DNA of 64,000 nucleotides from an uncultured Bacteroidales bacterium. Lineage in GTDB: Bacteria > Bacteroidota > Bacteroidia > Bacteroidales > Bacteroidaceae. Every line of letters begins with the position of its first letter. The stretch's first letter is position 1. Both the position numbers and the translations under genes were made by a program. The notes under the pieces are model-generated. The model ran no database searches and was not told the DNA's origin. It was given only the letters and a program-made list of their open reading frames with translations. Of this stretch, positions 33,473 to 43,271 are shown in pieces. The DNA lies in NCBI GenBank assembly GCA_902800305.1, contig CADCDP010000004.1:1-64000 (forward strand), written 5' to 3'.

Positions 33473-35125
33473 TCAAATGATGGTGCATCCTTCACAAGGT
33501 TTCAGTTGCTTGAAGAAGTCGTTGCCCTTGTCATCGACAAGGATGAAGGCTGGGAAGTCTTCCACGTCAATCTTCCAGATGGCTTCCATACCCAGTTCGG
33601 GATATTCCACGCACTCGATGCTCTTGATGCTCGACTGTGACAGCACAGCTGCTACACCGCCGATGGTGCCGAGGTAGAATCCGCCATGCTTCTTGCAAGC
33701 GTCGGTCACCTGCTGGGTGCGGTTGCCCTTGGCTATCATCACAAGACTGGCTCCGTTGGCTTGGAACTCGTCCACGTATGGATCCATACGGTTGGCTGTC
33801 GTGGGTCCCATCGAACCGCAAGGATAGCCTGCAGGGGTCTTGGCTGGACCTGCATAGAGCACAGGGTACTTCTTGAAGTAGTCGGGCATACCCTCGCCGG
33901 CATCCAAGCGAGCCTTCAGCTTCGCATGGGCGATGTCGCGAGCCACGATAATCGTGCCACGCAGGTTCACCCTCGTGCTCACAGGGTACTTGGTCAGTTC
34001 TGCCCTCACAGCGTCAATGCCTTGGTTCAAGTCAATCTCGATACCCTTGCCACCTTCGCCTGGACGACGCAGTTCTTCTGGAATCAGCTCTGTTGGATTG
34101 CTGTCCATCACTTCGAGCCATACACCGTCCTTGTTAATCTTTGCCTTGATGTTGCGGTCGGCAGAGCAGGAAACACCCATGCCGATGGGGCAGCTGGCTC
34201 CGTGACGAGGCAGACGAATCACGCGGATGTCGTGTGCCAAGTACTTGCCGCCGAACTGAGCACCGAGGCCAATCTTATAGGCTTCCTTCAACAGCTTCTG
34301 CTCCAAGTCGATGTCGCGGAAGGCACGACCCGTCTCGTCGCCCGTCGTGGGTAGAGAATCATAGTACTTGATGCTGGCGAGCTTCACCGTCAGCAGGTTC
34401 TTCTCGGCAGATGTGCCACCGATGACGAAGGCGATGTGGTAAGGTGGACAAGCGGCTGTGCCCAGATGCTTCATCTCCTCTACAAGGAAGGGAAGCAATG
34501 TGCCCTCGTTCTGGATGGTCGCCTTGGTCATGGGGTAGAAGTAGGTCTTGTTGGCAGAGCCGCCACCCTTGGCCACCATCACGAAGCGGTATTCAGCCCC
34601 TTCGGTAGCCTCAATGTCAATCTGTGCTGGGAGGTTGCACTTGGTGTTCACCTCGTCGTACATGTTCAGCGGAGCGTTCTGCGAGTAGCGGAGGTTGTCC
34701 TGTGTGTAGGTGTTGAACACACCCTTCGATAGTGCCTCTTCGTCCTCGAAACCTGTCCAAATCTGCTGACCCTTCTCGCCGTGGATGATGGCAGTACCGG
34801 TATCTTGGCAGAAGGGGAGGATGCCTTTGGCGGCTGTCTCGGCATTGCGCAGGAACTGCAGAGCCACATACTTATCGTTCTCGCTGGCCTCGGGGTCGCG
34901 CAGAATCTTTGCCACTTGCAGGTTGTGCTCACGGCGCAGCATGAACTCCACGTCGTGGAATGCCTGTTGAGCCAGCAGTGTGAGTGCCTCGGGTGACACT
35001 TTCACGATTTCTTTTCCTTCGAACTCACCGACAGAGATGCCTTCCTTTGTCAGCAGTCGGTATTCCGTTTCGTCCTTGCCCATCTGGAACATAGGAGCGT
35101 ACTTAAATTCTGTTGCTTGAGCCAT
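33473..35125 (-). CDS. Fumarate hydratase class I
   Basis: A 550-residue iron-sulfur (class I) fumarase that interconverts fumarate and malate in the cytoplasm. The alpha part ([20 protein letters not shown]), [11 protein letters not shown], the [23 protein letters not shown] block and the beta part ([15 protein letters not shown] and [18 protein letters not shown]) are fused in one chain, as usual for this class. The Cys ligands of the [4Fe-4S] cluster are present, so it should be oxygen-sensitive, fitting an anaerobe. Promoter elements lie at 35168-35175 and possibly 35278-35285. It is transcribed alone toward the heptad inverted repeat. Confidence 0.95.
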   Translation of the reverse strand: MAQATEFKYAPMFQMGKDETEYRLLTKEGISVGEFEGKEIVKVSPEALTLLAQQAFHDVEFMLRREHNLQVAKILRDPEASENDKYVALQFLRNAETAAKGILPFCQDTGTAIIHGEKGQQIWTGFEDEEALSKGVFNTYTQDNLRYSQNAPLNMYDEVNTKCNLPAQIDIEATEGAEYRFVMVAKGGGSANKTYFYPMTKATIQNEGTLLPFLVEEMKHLGTAACPPYHIAFVIGGTSAEKNLLTVKLASIKYYDSLPTTGDETGRAFRDIDLEQKLLKEAYKIGLGAQFGGKYLAHDIRVIRLPRHGASCPIGMGVSCSADRNIKAKINKDGVWLEVMDSNPTELIPEELRRPGEGGKGIEIDLNQGIDAVRAELTKYPVSTRVNLRGTIIVARDIAHAKLKARLDAGEGMPDYFKKYPVLYAGPAKTPAGYPCGSMGPTTANRMDPYVDEFQANGASLVMIAKGNRTQQVTDACKKHGGFYLGTIGGVAAVLSQSSIKSIECVEYPELGMEAIWKIDVEDFPAFILVDDKGNDFFKQLKPCEGCTII

Positions 35126-35167
35126 AGTGATGTTAGGGTTTTATTTGTAAGTTAGTAATGTTTCATG

Positions 35168-35175
35168 CAAAGATA
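35168..35175 (-). promoter_or_regulatory. Promoter -7 element of fumarase
   Basis: Minus-strand TATCTTTG, 43 bases before the start codon. A second possible element, TACTTTTG, lies at 35278-35285, just after the decayed kinase gene. The rest of this 180-base gap shows nothing notable. Confidence 0.6.
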
Positions 35176-35313
35176 CTGCAAATATCCGAAAGGCCAAGCG
35201 TTTTTACGTTTTTTTTGTGAAAACTTGCTTCCTTTCTTCCTTTTAGCTCCCTTCTCACTTCCACCATACAAAGCTTGCAAAAGTAGAGTGACCTTTTCTT
35301 CTTGTTCTAAAGG

Positions 35314-36422
35314 TTAATGTGAAGGTGTTGGCGATGCGGGTTCGTTAGGAGTGAGACGACGCTCGCAGGGAAGCCATATCCAGAACGTGGAACCTTTGCC
35401 GAGACCTTCGCTGTCCACACCGATTTTCCCTCCCATGCGTTCGGTGAGGGCTTTGCAGATGGTGAGTCCCATGCCTGTACCTTGGATAAATTCGTCGAGC
35501 TTGATGAAGCGTTCGAAGATGACCTCCTGCTTGTCTTTGGGCACACCTGTTCCCGTGTCTTCGCAGAAGATGTGAAGCCCGTGATGCTCGTAGCGGTAGC
35601 CGAGGCGGATGTGTCCCTGCTGTGTGAACTTGACGGCATTGGCGACGTGTCGTCGTGCTTGTGTTCGGGATGGAACCACTTGTCGTGAATCTTCTCGATT
35701 TCCCCACGTTGCTTCATACGCGAATATTTGTCGTCGATGGCCTCGATGAGACTTTGGTCGCGTCCAATGATGTGTATCTCACCTACGGGGATGTTGACCT
35801 CGTGCAGTGTGATGTCGTTCTCAAGGTTCAGTTCCTTGATTTTCCATTGTAGCGCAGCTTCGTTCCATACGAAGTACTTATATCGGCCCTTTACGATGCC
35901 CGCCAAGGCTTCCTTCGGGGGCTGGTAGTTCAGCGCCTGGTGCTCTGGAATCTCCCGTTTGAAGAAGTGAGCGGCATAGCCACCATGATAGAAGACGACA
36001 GCCTCGGGGTTGTCAAGTGTCTTGAGCGGGATGATGTTGGCGGAGTCTTTGGCGGTGGCCACGCTGATGCGGTAGTAGCTGATGATGTTGCTGGTGTGAA
36101 CATACTCCGAGCTGCTGTATTTACGCACGTTGTCGAAGAAGAGGTCGGCATCGCCTCGCTCGAAGAGGTCGGTGGCTTTGCTTGCCTCCATCATCTGGAA
36201 CTGGTAGGGGATGTCCAAGTCGTCGAGAATGGTGGTGAGCACATCGACGTAGTAGCCCGCAGGTTCTCCCTTGTCGTTGCGGAACTCGTAGGGTGCCTTG
36301 TCCCAGTCGCTCGCAATGACGACTGGACGTTTGCTGCTGTCCTGTTGTGCGTATAGGAATCCGTTCCAGCCAGCCATGAGCGGCAGGAACAGGCAGAGTG
36401 TCGCTATCAGTTTCTTCTTCAT
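35314..36422 (-). pseudogene. Sensor kinase remnant with internal deletion (copy 1)
   Basis: The N-terminal part encodes a signal peptide and a full SBP_bac_3-type periplasmic binding domain (VVIASDWDKAPYEFRNDKGEPAGYYVDV) ending at KWFHPEHKHD. Directly after this, in another frame, come only the last parts of a histidine-kinase ATPase domain: ANAVKFTQQGHIRLG (N box), EDTGTGVPKD (G1), FIQGTGMGLTICKAL (G2) and STFWIWLPC. The membrane helix, PAS domains and His box that the neighbouring paralog retains are missing. The junction lies near 35645-35675. The best reading is a deletion that joined the two ends out of frame. The uninterrupted 371-codon frame therefore ends in nonsense sequence. A secreted binding protein might still be made from the 5' part. 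Confidence 0.82.
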
Positions 36423-36426
36423 ATCT

Positions 36427-39208
36427 TTATATCATCTTTTTTCTCTTAATGGTGGTGGCTTGGCAGGGGAGGATAATCCATACGGTAGTGCCCAAACCTT
36501 CCTCGGAGTTAATTTCGAGATGCCCGCCCATCTGCGCCAGAAGTTCCTTGCAGATAGGAATGCCGAGTCCGCTGCTGGTGCGGGCGTCGTGGGTAGTCTG
36601 CGCATTCAGCAGTTCCAGCTCTTTCTTGGGGATGCCGTCGCCGGTGTCTTCGATGGAAATCATCAATTGGCGACCGATGTAGTCGTAACGAACACGGATG
36701 AAACCGTGGTGGGTGTGCTGGATGGCGTTTTCCAACACGCGCTCGATGACGTTGCCCATCTGTTTTGCGTCGATATTGACCACGAGCTGGTCGTAGGGGC
36801 TTTCGGTGATGAACGAGACGTTGTCGCTGTTCAGGCGTTCTGCCATGCAGTAAGTGTTGAACGTATCGACAAAGTCGCAGGGCTTCTTCACAATCTCTAT
36901 CATGCGTGCCTCTAAGCGCGAGAGGTAGAGGATGTTGTCGATAAGATGTAGCAGATAGGTGGAGTTTTCGAGAATGATGTCGTTGGGGGTGGAGTTCTGG
37001 TTGGTGTCCGACTGTGTGGAGAGCTGGCTCGCGGCTTCCACGATGCTGCTCATCGGTGTGCGGATTTCCTGTACCGTGTTGTTGATGAAGCTGGTCTTCG
37101 TGTTCTCCACCTCCTGCACCTTCTTCGCTTCCTCTTGCAGTTTCTGGTCAATGGACTTTTGTTGTGTGATGTCTTGGCAGAGTCCGAAGTATTCGTTCAC
37201 CTGTCCTTCGTCGTCGTGCAAAGGGATAAAACTGAATCGGAAGTGCAGGGGATAGTTGCCGTGGAGACTGATGCTGGTGCGGATGTCGAAGCGCATCTCT
37301 TTGTCGAGGCGTCCGTCCATGTCGTTTAGGATGTGCATCGCCTTGTTCTGCGACGACTCGTCGGTCAGCGTCATGCAGCGCGTCTGCGTCAGCAGGTGTT
37401 GTACCTCGTTCATTCTGCGGAAGATGGTCAGCGTGTGCGAGTCGGGCGAGTAGTTGGCTATGCGGATTTGACCGTCTTGCAGAATGGCGTCAAATTTCGT
37501 GAAGTAGTTGTTCAGCGTGTCCTTTGCCTTCTGCTCCTTCTCCGAGAGCTGGTTGACTTCATTGATTCTCTCATACTTTTCTGTCATGTCGTTGCAGAGG
37601 GCAAACATACCGGCGAGGTTGCCTTCCTCGTCCTTGAACGTCTTCAGTTCGATGTCGCAGATGAGAGGTTTGGTGCGTCGGCAGGATTTCACCTTGCGTT
37701 GCGTCGCAGCAAGATTGGCAAAGTCGAAGGTGCGGGTGCAGGTATAGCCGTCGGCCTGCTCGATTTCCACGTCTGGCAGGTCAAGTAAGTCTTTGTAGGT
37801 GGGACGTTCGGCCAGCACCTCCTCCCGACGGCAACCGAACATCTCGCATGCCTTTCGGTTGAGGTTGGCAATGAAGCCATCGGGCGTGAAGCGGATGTGC
37901 CCTTGCATACAACTTTCGAAGATGGCGGTATGGCGTTCCTTAGCTTCGTCCGACTGGCGTTCGCGCCGATGCCGCTCGGTCACGTCGCGTTTGGTGCCAA
38001 GGATGACGGTCGGGCGTCCTGCCTTGTTGCGGTGCAGGACGGAGAGCGCGATGACGAAGTCTTTCTCTTCCGTGTCGCCGTCTTCCATGTCGCGTGCCTT
38101 CAGTTCCAGCTTCACATTCTTCTCTTCCTGTCCCTCGGCGGGCGGTTCCGTGTTCGACAACTGTTTCAACGCTTGCATCAGTGCCTCGAAATCTTTGGGG
38201 CGATAGCGGTGGGCGAACTCGTCGGCTGTGTAGGTGTAGGCAACCAGTCCGTTCTCGTTACGCCACTCGAACAGCTGGGTCGCCACCTGATACGTCCATA
38301 CCCTCACACGACTGGTTTCCAGAATGAGTGCCAAACGCTTGTTGCGCTGGCTGTTATATTCGGCAAGCCGACGGGCTTGGGTATTATAGACAAGAACGTA
38401 GATGCACAGGATGAGTGCCAGCAAACCGGCCCCGCCGCCAGATACCACACCCACGAGGGAATGCCCGTCTCTTGATGTTCGGGATAGAACCACTTGTTGC
38501 GCAAATCGACCAGCTGATCCGACGAATCGAGTGCGCTATACACACTGTCGAGCTTGGCCAGCAACACGGGGTCATTCGACATGAACTTGTATTCGCCGTG
38601 GGGCATGTTGATGGGCGTAATTTGCAGATTGTCGATGTGGTATTTATTGATGAGCCACTTCAGCGATAGCGTGTTCCACACTACTGCACCCTCGTTCTCT
38701 GTGCTCACCTTCAGCAGGGCAAGTCTTACGGCACTGTAGGGGATAGCATTGTCGCCCCAGCCGTAGTCAATCATCAGGTGGTGGCAGAGACTGCTGTCAT
38801 TCACAAACACCTGATGGTTGCTCAAATCCTTAAAAGTGCTAATTTCGAGAGGCTTGTCCTTGGGCGATGCCACACTTTGTGTGAACAGCGTTACGGGGTT
38901 CTCGCTGTAAAGTCCATAGGCATCGTGGTAACCCGCCGAGAGACCAAGGATGAGGTCACTCTTGCCGTCGCGCAAATCCTCGAACGCATCCTGCTTTTCC
39001 TTCAGCTTGATGATGTAGGGAATCTTCAGTTCGCCCATCAGCATGCGTATTAGTTCCACGTTGAAACCGTCTGGCTCGCCATTTTCGTTCAGGAAGGCGT
39101 ATGGCCACAAGTCCCACATATCTTCATAGACCAGCGGATGCTCTTCGGTATATGCGCGTGTTTGAGGCGTCTTCTTTCGGGGTGAAGCTGTCGAGTCGGC
39201 GATGTTCT
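36427..39208 (-). pseudogene. Sensor kinase body, frameshifted and cut by an IS (copy 2)
   Basis: The part near 39208 encodes an SBP_bac_3-like sensor domain (AYTEEHPLVYEDMWDLWPYAF to KWFYPEHQE). The membrane helix after it is broken: WVWYLAAG lies in one frame and AGLLALILCIYVLVYN in another, so one G appears lost from the run at 38430-38433. Two PAS-like regions, a His-kinase dimer region and an ATPase domain (ENAIQHT, DTGDGIPKKEL, GLGIPICKEL) follow down to 36427. The box that normally reads HEIRTP reads VQEIRTP, so the phosphoacceptor His is Gln. Its signal peptide is separated by the IS and lies at 41026-41179. No receiver or DNA-binding domain follows. Confidence 0.85.
39164..39208. repeat. 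45-base direct repeat flanking the IS (left copy)
   Basis: Begins GAGGCGTCTTCTTTCGGGG and ends GGCGATGTTCT; matches 41026-41070 at 44 of 45 positions. IS1634-type elements are known for long, variable-length target duplications, which fits. Confidence 0.88.
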
Positions 39209-41025
39209 CCTGTTTTCCGCAGGATTTTGTCATAAAAAAGTCATTTTACTGTAAATAAGATAGTTATATCCATCTAGTGGGTCGTTTTGGGTCACCTCGT
39301 TTCGGCATTGAGGCTGTTTTTGGAGGGCATCTGCCAAGAAACCTCACCTCGCTTGGTGGCATTTGGAGAATAAGTGCTACCTTTGTGGCATGTTTGTGGA
39401 AAAGAAACTGAACAAATCGGGCAGTACCTCTGTTCGCGTCATGCAGAAAGTGCATGGCAAGCGGAAGTGCGTCAAGGTGATGGGCTGCAGCAGTGACGCA
39501 GAAGAGATAGCCATGCTCATCAAGCGCGGGAACAGGTGGATTGAGGAGCATCAGACGGGTGTGCCTCTTTTCGAGTTCGATGATGAGGCCGTAGCTTATG
39601 ACAAGGTACTGGCAGGCTTACGCCAAAGCCAGCTCAGGCTGGTTGGGCCAGAGCTCGTCTATGGCACATTGTTCGACCGCATAGGCTATAACAAGGTGAA
39701 AACCGCTAACAACGCCCTGTTCCGTGCCTTGGTAGCGACACGGCTCTACCACCCTGGGAGCAAGCTCCGGACGGCGGAGTACATGGAGCGCTTCATGCAC
39801 CAATCCTATTCGCCGGATGCCATCTACCGCTTTCTTGACGAGCTGTGTGCAAGAGGCAAGACGGCAGAGGATATACGTGAGGCCGCTGACGAGAGCATCG
39901 GCGTGAAATGGCAGGTGGAGCAGATAGCGTTTGAACACACGAAGGCCGTCATGGGCGGCCGGGTGACAGTGGCGTTCTACGACACGAGCACGCTATATTT
40001 CGAGTCTCATGAGGATGATGTGCGTGTCCCCGGCTACTCCAAGGACGGCAAGAGCGAGAATCCACAGGTGGTACTGGGACTGCTTGTCGCAGCGGGCGGT
40101 AATCCCATCGGATATGAGCTCCACAAGGGAAACCAGTATGAAGGTACGACGCTGCTTCCGATTATCAAGAAGCTGGAGAAACGCTTCAGCCTGTCCCATC
40201 CGATTGTCGTGGCCGACGCAGGATTGCTGAGCAAGAAGAACATCGAGCAGTTGGAGGAAGAAGGCTACGAATACATCATCGGTGCAAGAATCAGGTCACT
40301 GTCAAAGGCAGACAAGGAGGCTGTGCTAAAACTCGGCCTGAAAGACGGCTGGCAGAAATCCATGACCATCACGGACAGACGGTATGTAATATCAATGAGC
40401 GACAGGCGTGCCATGAAAGATGCCAGAGACAGGGAAAAAGGTGTCAAGAGGCTTGAGAAGCGGTTTGCCAGCGGAAAGATTACAAAGGAGTCCGTAAACA
40501 ACAGAGGCTACAACAGGTTCCTTACCCTGCAAGGAGAAACAACAGTGGCCATAGATCAGGACAAGATAGCCGAGGATGCACGTCTGGACGGTCTGAAGGG
40601 ATATGTGACCAACAGCAAGATTCGGAACAAGGATGTTGTCGAGAATTACAGAAATCTATCCTTTATTGAAAGGGCGTTCCGCATGAACAAGACCGACCTC
40701 GCCATACGGCCAATCTACCATCGGCTGTTCAACCGCATCGAGGCTCATGTCTGCATCTGCTTCACAGCATACACCATCCTGCTGGAACTGGAACGGACAC
40801 TGGTGAAAACCGCAGACAAGAAAAACAAAAAGCCCAGCATCACCATCTACCGTGCAAAGTTTCTGGCCGAGAGCCTCTACAATATAGAATATGTGAACCC
40901 CTACAACGGAAAGAAGATGTCCGTCATGCTCCGCACAGACTACGATGAGGAGGTCACGAAGCTACTGGATGTTATCGGTGTGAAACACTAAACCCCGATT
41001 TGGGTCACCCCGTTGCGGAAAACAG
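39209..41025 (+). mobile_element. IS1634-family insertion sequence
   Basis: An element of about 1.82 kb with one transposase gene. The ends carry a perfect 13-base inverted repeat, CCTGTTTTCCGCA at 39209-39221 and its complement at 41014-41026, extendable to 15 bases into the flanks; the boundary is ambiguous by one or two bases. A subterminal sequence TTTGGGTCACC occurs near both ends (about 39284 and 41000) in the same orientation, not inverted. The element is flanked by 45-base direct repeats with one mismatch and sits between the signal peptide and sensor domain of a kinase gene, which it inactivates. Confidence 0.85.
39390..40991 (+). CDS. IS1634-family DDE transposase
   Basis: A 533-residue DDE transposase of the IS4/IS1634 type. 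The first catalytic Asp is in FYDTSTLYFES, the second in VVADAGLLSKKN, and the Glu in YRNLSFIERAFR, the standard order. The N-terminus (MFVEKKLNKSGSTSVRVM) is typical of the Bacteroidota members. The ATG at 39390 is preferred over an upstream TTG because the promoter element TACCTTTG at 39378-39385 ends only 4 bases before it, so the mRNA is probably leaderless. The frame is intact and the element may still be able to move. Confidence 0.92.
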   Translation: MFVEKKLNKSGSTSVRVMQKVHGKRKCVKVMGCSSDAEEIAMLIKRGNRWIEEHQTGVPLFEFDDEAVAYDKVLAGLRQSQLRLVGPELVYGTLFDRIGYNKVKTANNALFRALVATRLYHPGSKLRTAEYMERFMHQSYSPDAIYRFLDELCARGKTAEDIREAADESIGVKWQVEQIAFEHTKAVMGGRVTVAFYDTSTLYFESHEDDVRVPGYSKDGKSENPQVVLGLLVAAGGNPIGYELHKGNQYEGTTLLPIIKKLEKRFSLSHPIVVADAGLLSKKNIEQLEEEGYEYIIGARIRSLSKADKEAVLKLGLKDGWQKSMTITDRRYVISMSDRRAMKDARDREKGVKRLEKRFASGKITKESVNNRGYNRFLTLQGETTVAIDQDKIAEDARLDGLKGYVTNSKIRNKDVVENYRNLSFIERAFRMNKTDLAIRPIYHRLFNRIEAHVCICFTAYTILLELERTLVKTADKKNKKPSITIYRAKFLAESLYNIEYVNPYNGKKMSVMLRTDYDEEVTKLLDVIGVKH

Positions 41026-41070
41026 GAGGCGTCTTCTTTTGGGGTGAAGCTGTCGAGTCGGCGATGTTCT
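41026..41070. repeat. 45-base direct repeat flanking the IS (right copy)
   Basis: Right partner of 39164-39208, one mismatch (T for C near position 15). In the minus-strand reading it encodes the stretch NIADSTASPQKKTP; the left copy encodes NIADSTASPRKKTP. Confidence 0.88.
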
Positions 41071-41179
41071 GACTGTGGTTAGAGTCAGCTGTAATACCAC
41101 CTTGGGCGAAAAGTCCTTGGCTGGCGCACACCATCAGCATCGCCATCAGTAAGTGTTGTATGTTTCTCTTTCGAATCAT
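41026..41179 (-). pseudogene. Signal-peptide fragment of the IS-interrupted sensor kinase
   Basis: The first 51 codons of the kinase gene whose body is at 36427-39208. It begins MIRKRNIQHLLMAMLMVCAS and has a cleavage site near LFAQ, then NIADSTASPQKKTP, which is duplicated on the far side of the IS. Translation now runs into the IS and stops after 63 codons at 40988. The remaining product is only a short secreted peptide. Confidence 0.8.
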
Positions 41180-41213
41180 GGTAAAGGAAGAGGTATTAGG
41201 CCTCTTTTCGGTA

Positions 41214-41221
41214 CAAAATTA
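41214..41221 (-). promoter_or_regulatory. Possible promoter of the interrupted kinase gene
   Basis: Minus-strand TAATTTTG, 35 bases before the signal-peptide start codon, overlapping the stop codon of the flippase gene. No good -33 element is seen. Confidence 0.4.
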
Positions 41222-42745
41222 CAAAATATTTTTTGATGAACGGTCTGTTTTCGTAGAAAAGTGACGATTAAAGAGGTAGCCGATGCACTCTTTGAGTATT
41301 TTAGCACCGAAAAGCCAGAGGATGCCGAGGTAGAGAAGGGCGGCGAGGGGGATGCGCACGATGAGAAGCAGGAGGGGGGTATGGATGCTCTGGGTGACGA
41401 AATGGGTGATGACCATCGCGGCAGCGGCGGTGAGAAGGAAGGGGAGCATGTCACGGAGTGCCGAACGGAAGGGGTAGCGGATTTCTTGATAGAGGAAACG
41501 GTGCCAGATGCCTGTCCAAAGAATGACGATGAGGACGTAGGTGAGGACCATGAGGGTGATTTTTTGAAATGTGAAATGTAATATGTGAAATGTAATATGG
41601 AGGTTTCCTGCTAATCCGTGAATCAGGAGGATGGCACCGAGGATGGTACAGCCTTGGGCGATAACGTTCCACATATAGACATCGGACTTGCCCCGCGAAA
41701 TGATGAGGTTGAAATAGAGGGTGGCGATGGGTAGGAAGGCTCCGCCGATGCAGAGGATTTGCATAAGATGGGCGGAAGGAAGCCACTTCTCCTTGATGAG
41801 TGTCACGATAAATTCGGGGGCAACGAGGGACAACCCGAACATGACGGGAAAGGAGACGAAACAGGTGAAGCGGAGCATCTTCGAGAAGACCCGACGAAGG
41901 CGTTCGGGGTCGTCGCCTACTTCGACGAACGCAGGTTGTGCCACGCCTTGCACCATGCCCGTGATGGTGGAGGCTCCCATCGTGTTCCACTTGTTGGCTT
42001 GGGTGTAGGTACCCACCTCCACCTTTGTGTAGAGCTTTCCGAGGACGAGGGAGAAGATGTTGTTGTTCACTTGGTTGAAGATGTTGGTAATAAGCATCTT
42101 GGAAGAGAAACCGAACATTTCCTTAATGGGCTTCATGCTAAACTGCCAGGAGGGACGGAAGTGGGAAAGCACCCAACTGAGGATGCTGACCATGAGGTTG
42201 AAGGTGAGCGTTTGGGTGGCGAGTCCCCAATAGGCCATGCCGTTGTAAGCCATGCCGATACCGACGATGCCAGAGACGAGCAAAGAGGTTGTGCCCATAA
42301 TGGCCAATTCGCGTTGCTTGATTTGTCGGAAAAGGATGGCGCGTGGCACGATGCTGAAAGAAGCGATGAAGAAGCCGAGAAAATAGTAGCGGGAAAGGGA
42401 AGTGAGGATGGGTTCGTCGAAGAAGTCGGCAATGAGTGGGGCACAAAAGAAAAACAGAATGTAGAGAAGGAGGCTGACCCCAATGTTGAACCAGAAGACG
42501 GAGTTGTAGTCGTGGTGAGTAGCATCGCGCTTGTTGGTCAAGGCGGTGACGAAGCCACTATCTTGCAAGGAGTTGGCAATAAGGGTGAAGATAGTGAGCA
42601 TCCCAATCAAGCCATAGTCAGCTTGGCCGAGCTTACGTGCCAAGACGATGCCAAACACTGCGTTCAGCACCTGCATGGCTCCGTTGTTCAAGGCTCCCCA
42701 TAGGAAGCCTCGTGCTGTCTTCGATTTTAGGTCAGTTGTAGGCAT
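41219..42745 (-). CDS. Polysaccharide flippase (MOP/Wzx-like)
   Basis: A 508-residue membrane protein with about 13-14 helices, of the MOP exporter superfamily (WzxC/TuaB-like), which flips lipid-linked sugars across the inner membrane. The start TDLKSKTARGFLWGALNNGAMQVLNAVFG is typical. The start at 42745 is chosen because it begins the family N-terminus and overlaps the previous gene by only 14 bases. Around residues 382-394 the loop NLHITFHILHFTFQK is encoded by a heptad repeat (41570-41597) in frame, just before a predicted helix. It could serve the glycan locus at 0.1-16 kb, but the distance makes that uncertain. Confidence 0.85.
   Translation of the reverse strand: MPTTDLKSKTARGFLWGALNNGAMQVLNAVFGIVLARKLGQADYGLIGMLTIFTLIANSLQDSGFVTALTNKRDATHHDYNSVFWFNIGVSLLLYILFFFCAPLIADFFDEPILTSLSRYYFLGFFIASFSIVPRAILFRQIKQRELAIMGTTSLLVSGIVGIGMAYNGMAYWGLATQTLTFNLMVSILSWVLSHFRPSWQFSMKPIKEMFGFSSKMLITNIFNQVNNNIFSLVLGKLYTKVEVGTYTQANKWNTMGASTITGMVQGVAQPAFVEVGDDPERLRRVFSKMLRFTCFVSFPVMFGLSLVAPEFIVTLIKEKWLPSAHLMQILCIGGAFLPIATLYFNLIISRGKSDVYMWNVIAQGCTILGAILLIHGLAGNLHITFHILHFTFQKITLMVLTYVLIVILWTGIWHRFLYQEIRYPFRSALRDMLPFLLTAAAAMVITHFVTQSIHTPLLLLIVRIPLAALLYLGILWLFGAKILKECIGYLFNRHFSTKTDRSSKNIL
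41570..41597. repeat. Heptad array inside the flippase gene
   Basis: Four 7-base units, TGTGAAA and TGTAATA alternating twice, in frame inside the coding sequence. The same sequence type lies between genes elsewhere in the window. Confidence 0.85.
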
Positions 42746-43271
42746 TGACTGTGGTTCCGTCGAAACGGATGCGGTAGCGGTAGAGACCGCGTGGGTTGAT
42801 GAGGTCGGCATCTTCGGGTTTCTCGTAGATGACGCCGTTATTGTTGAGGTCGTAGGTCACACCACATTTTCCACACTTGGCATAACCGTCTGTGGTGATG
42901 GAAAGCCGTCGGTCGGCTCGGTCGCAGATGGGGCAGGCAAGGTCGTAGCAGAGAGGTTCCCCATGGTAGTTTGTGCCCATGATGAGTCCCCCCAACCCAA
43001 ATCCGAAGTTCTTGCTCAGTGCGTCTAATGTGTAGTCCGTCGTGGTTCCCGTGCTGCTCATAGTCACCTTGGTGACACCGTTTGTCACGTGCTTCCTGAT
43101 GCTGGCGAACTGTCCTGGATTGCCCATTACGTGAAATAGCTCTGTGTATTGTAATACAGAGAAGTAGCAATACACATATTCGCGCTTGGAGTAGGTGGAC
43201 GTGCTCTCGTCGGAGCAAGCCGATAGACATACGAGGCATAGCAGGGGGACAATGAGTTTCTTTAGAACCAT
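42732..43271 (-). CDS. Lipoprotein with a zinc-ribbon-like motif
   Basis: A 179-residue lipoprotein: a signal peptide with lipobox LSAC near residues 16-19, then a domain with no family I can name. Near the middle, CPICDRADRRL and, 14 residues later, CGKCG form two CxxC pairs like a zinc ribbon or rubredoxin-like site, unusual for an exported protein. The start at 43271 (MVLKKLIVPLL) is set by the signal peptide and overlaps the aldo-keto reductase stop by 10 bases. It is in line with the reductase and the flippase, so probably one transcript. Function unknown; a metal- or redox-sensing role is only a guess. Confidence 0.75.
   Translation of the reverse strand: MVLKKLIVPLLCLVCLSACSDESTSTYSKREYVYCYFSVLQYTELFHVMGNPGQFASIRKHVTNGVTKVTMSSTGTTTDYTLDALSKNFGFGLGGLIMGTNYHGEPLCYDLACPICDRADRRLSITTDGYAKCGKCGVTYDLNNNGVIYEKPEDADLINPRGLYRYRIRFDGTTVNAYN

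Noticed and set aside
35307-36422. Intact 371-residue binding protein
   Set aside because: After about residue 257 the translation turns into Ser-rich nonsense, while kinase ATPase motifs appear in another frame, so the gene is a deletion product.
38430-38433. Phase-variable G tract in the sensor kinase
   Set aside because: A run of four or five G is too short for frequent slippage; simple loss of one base in a decaying gene explains it better, given the IS insertion and other damage.
39281-39300. True IS end at the TTTGGGTCACC motif
   Set aside because: The similar sequence near 41000 is in direct orientation, while CCTGTTTTCCGCA at 39209 and 41014 is inverted and borders the duplicated host sequence exactly.
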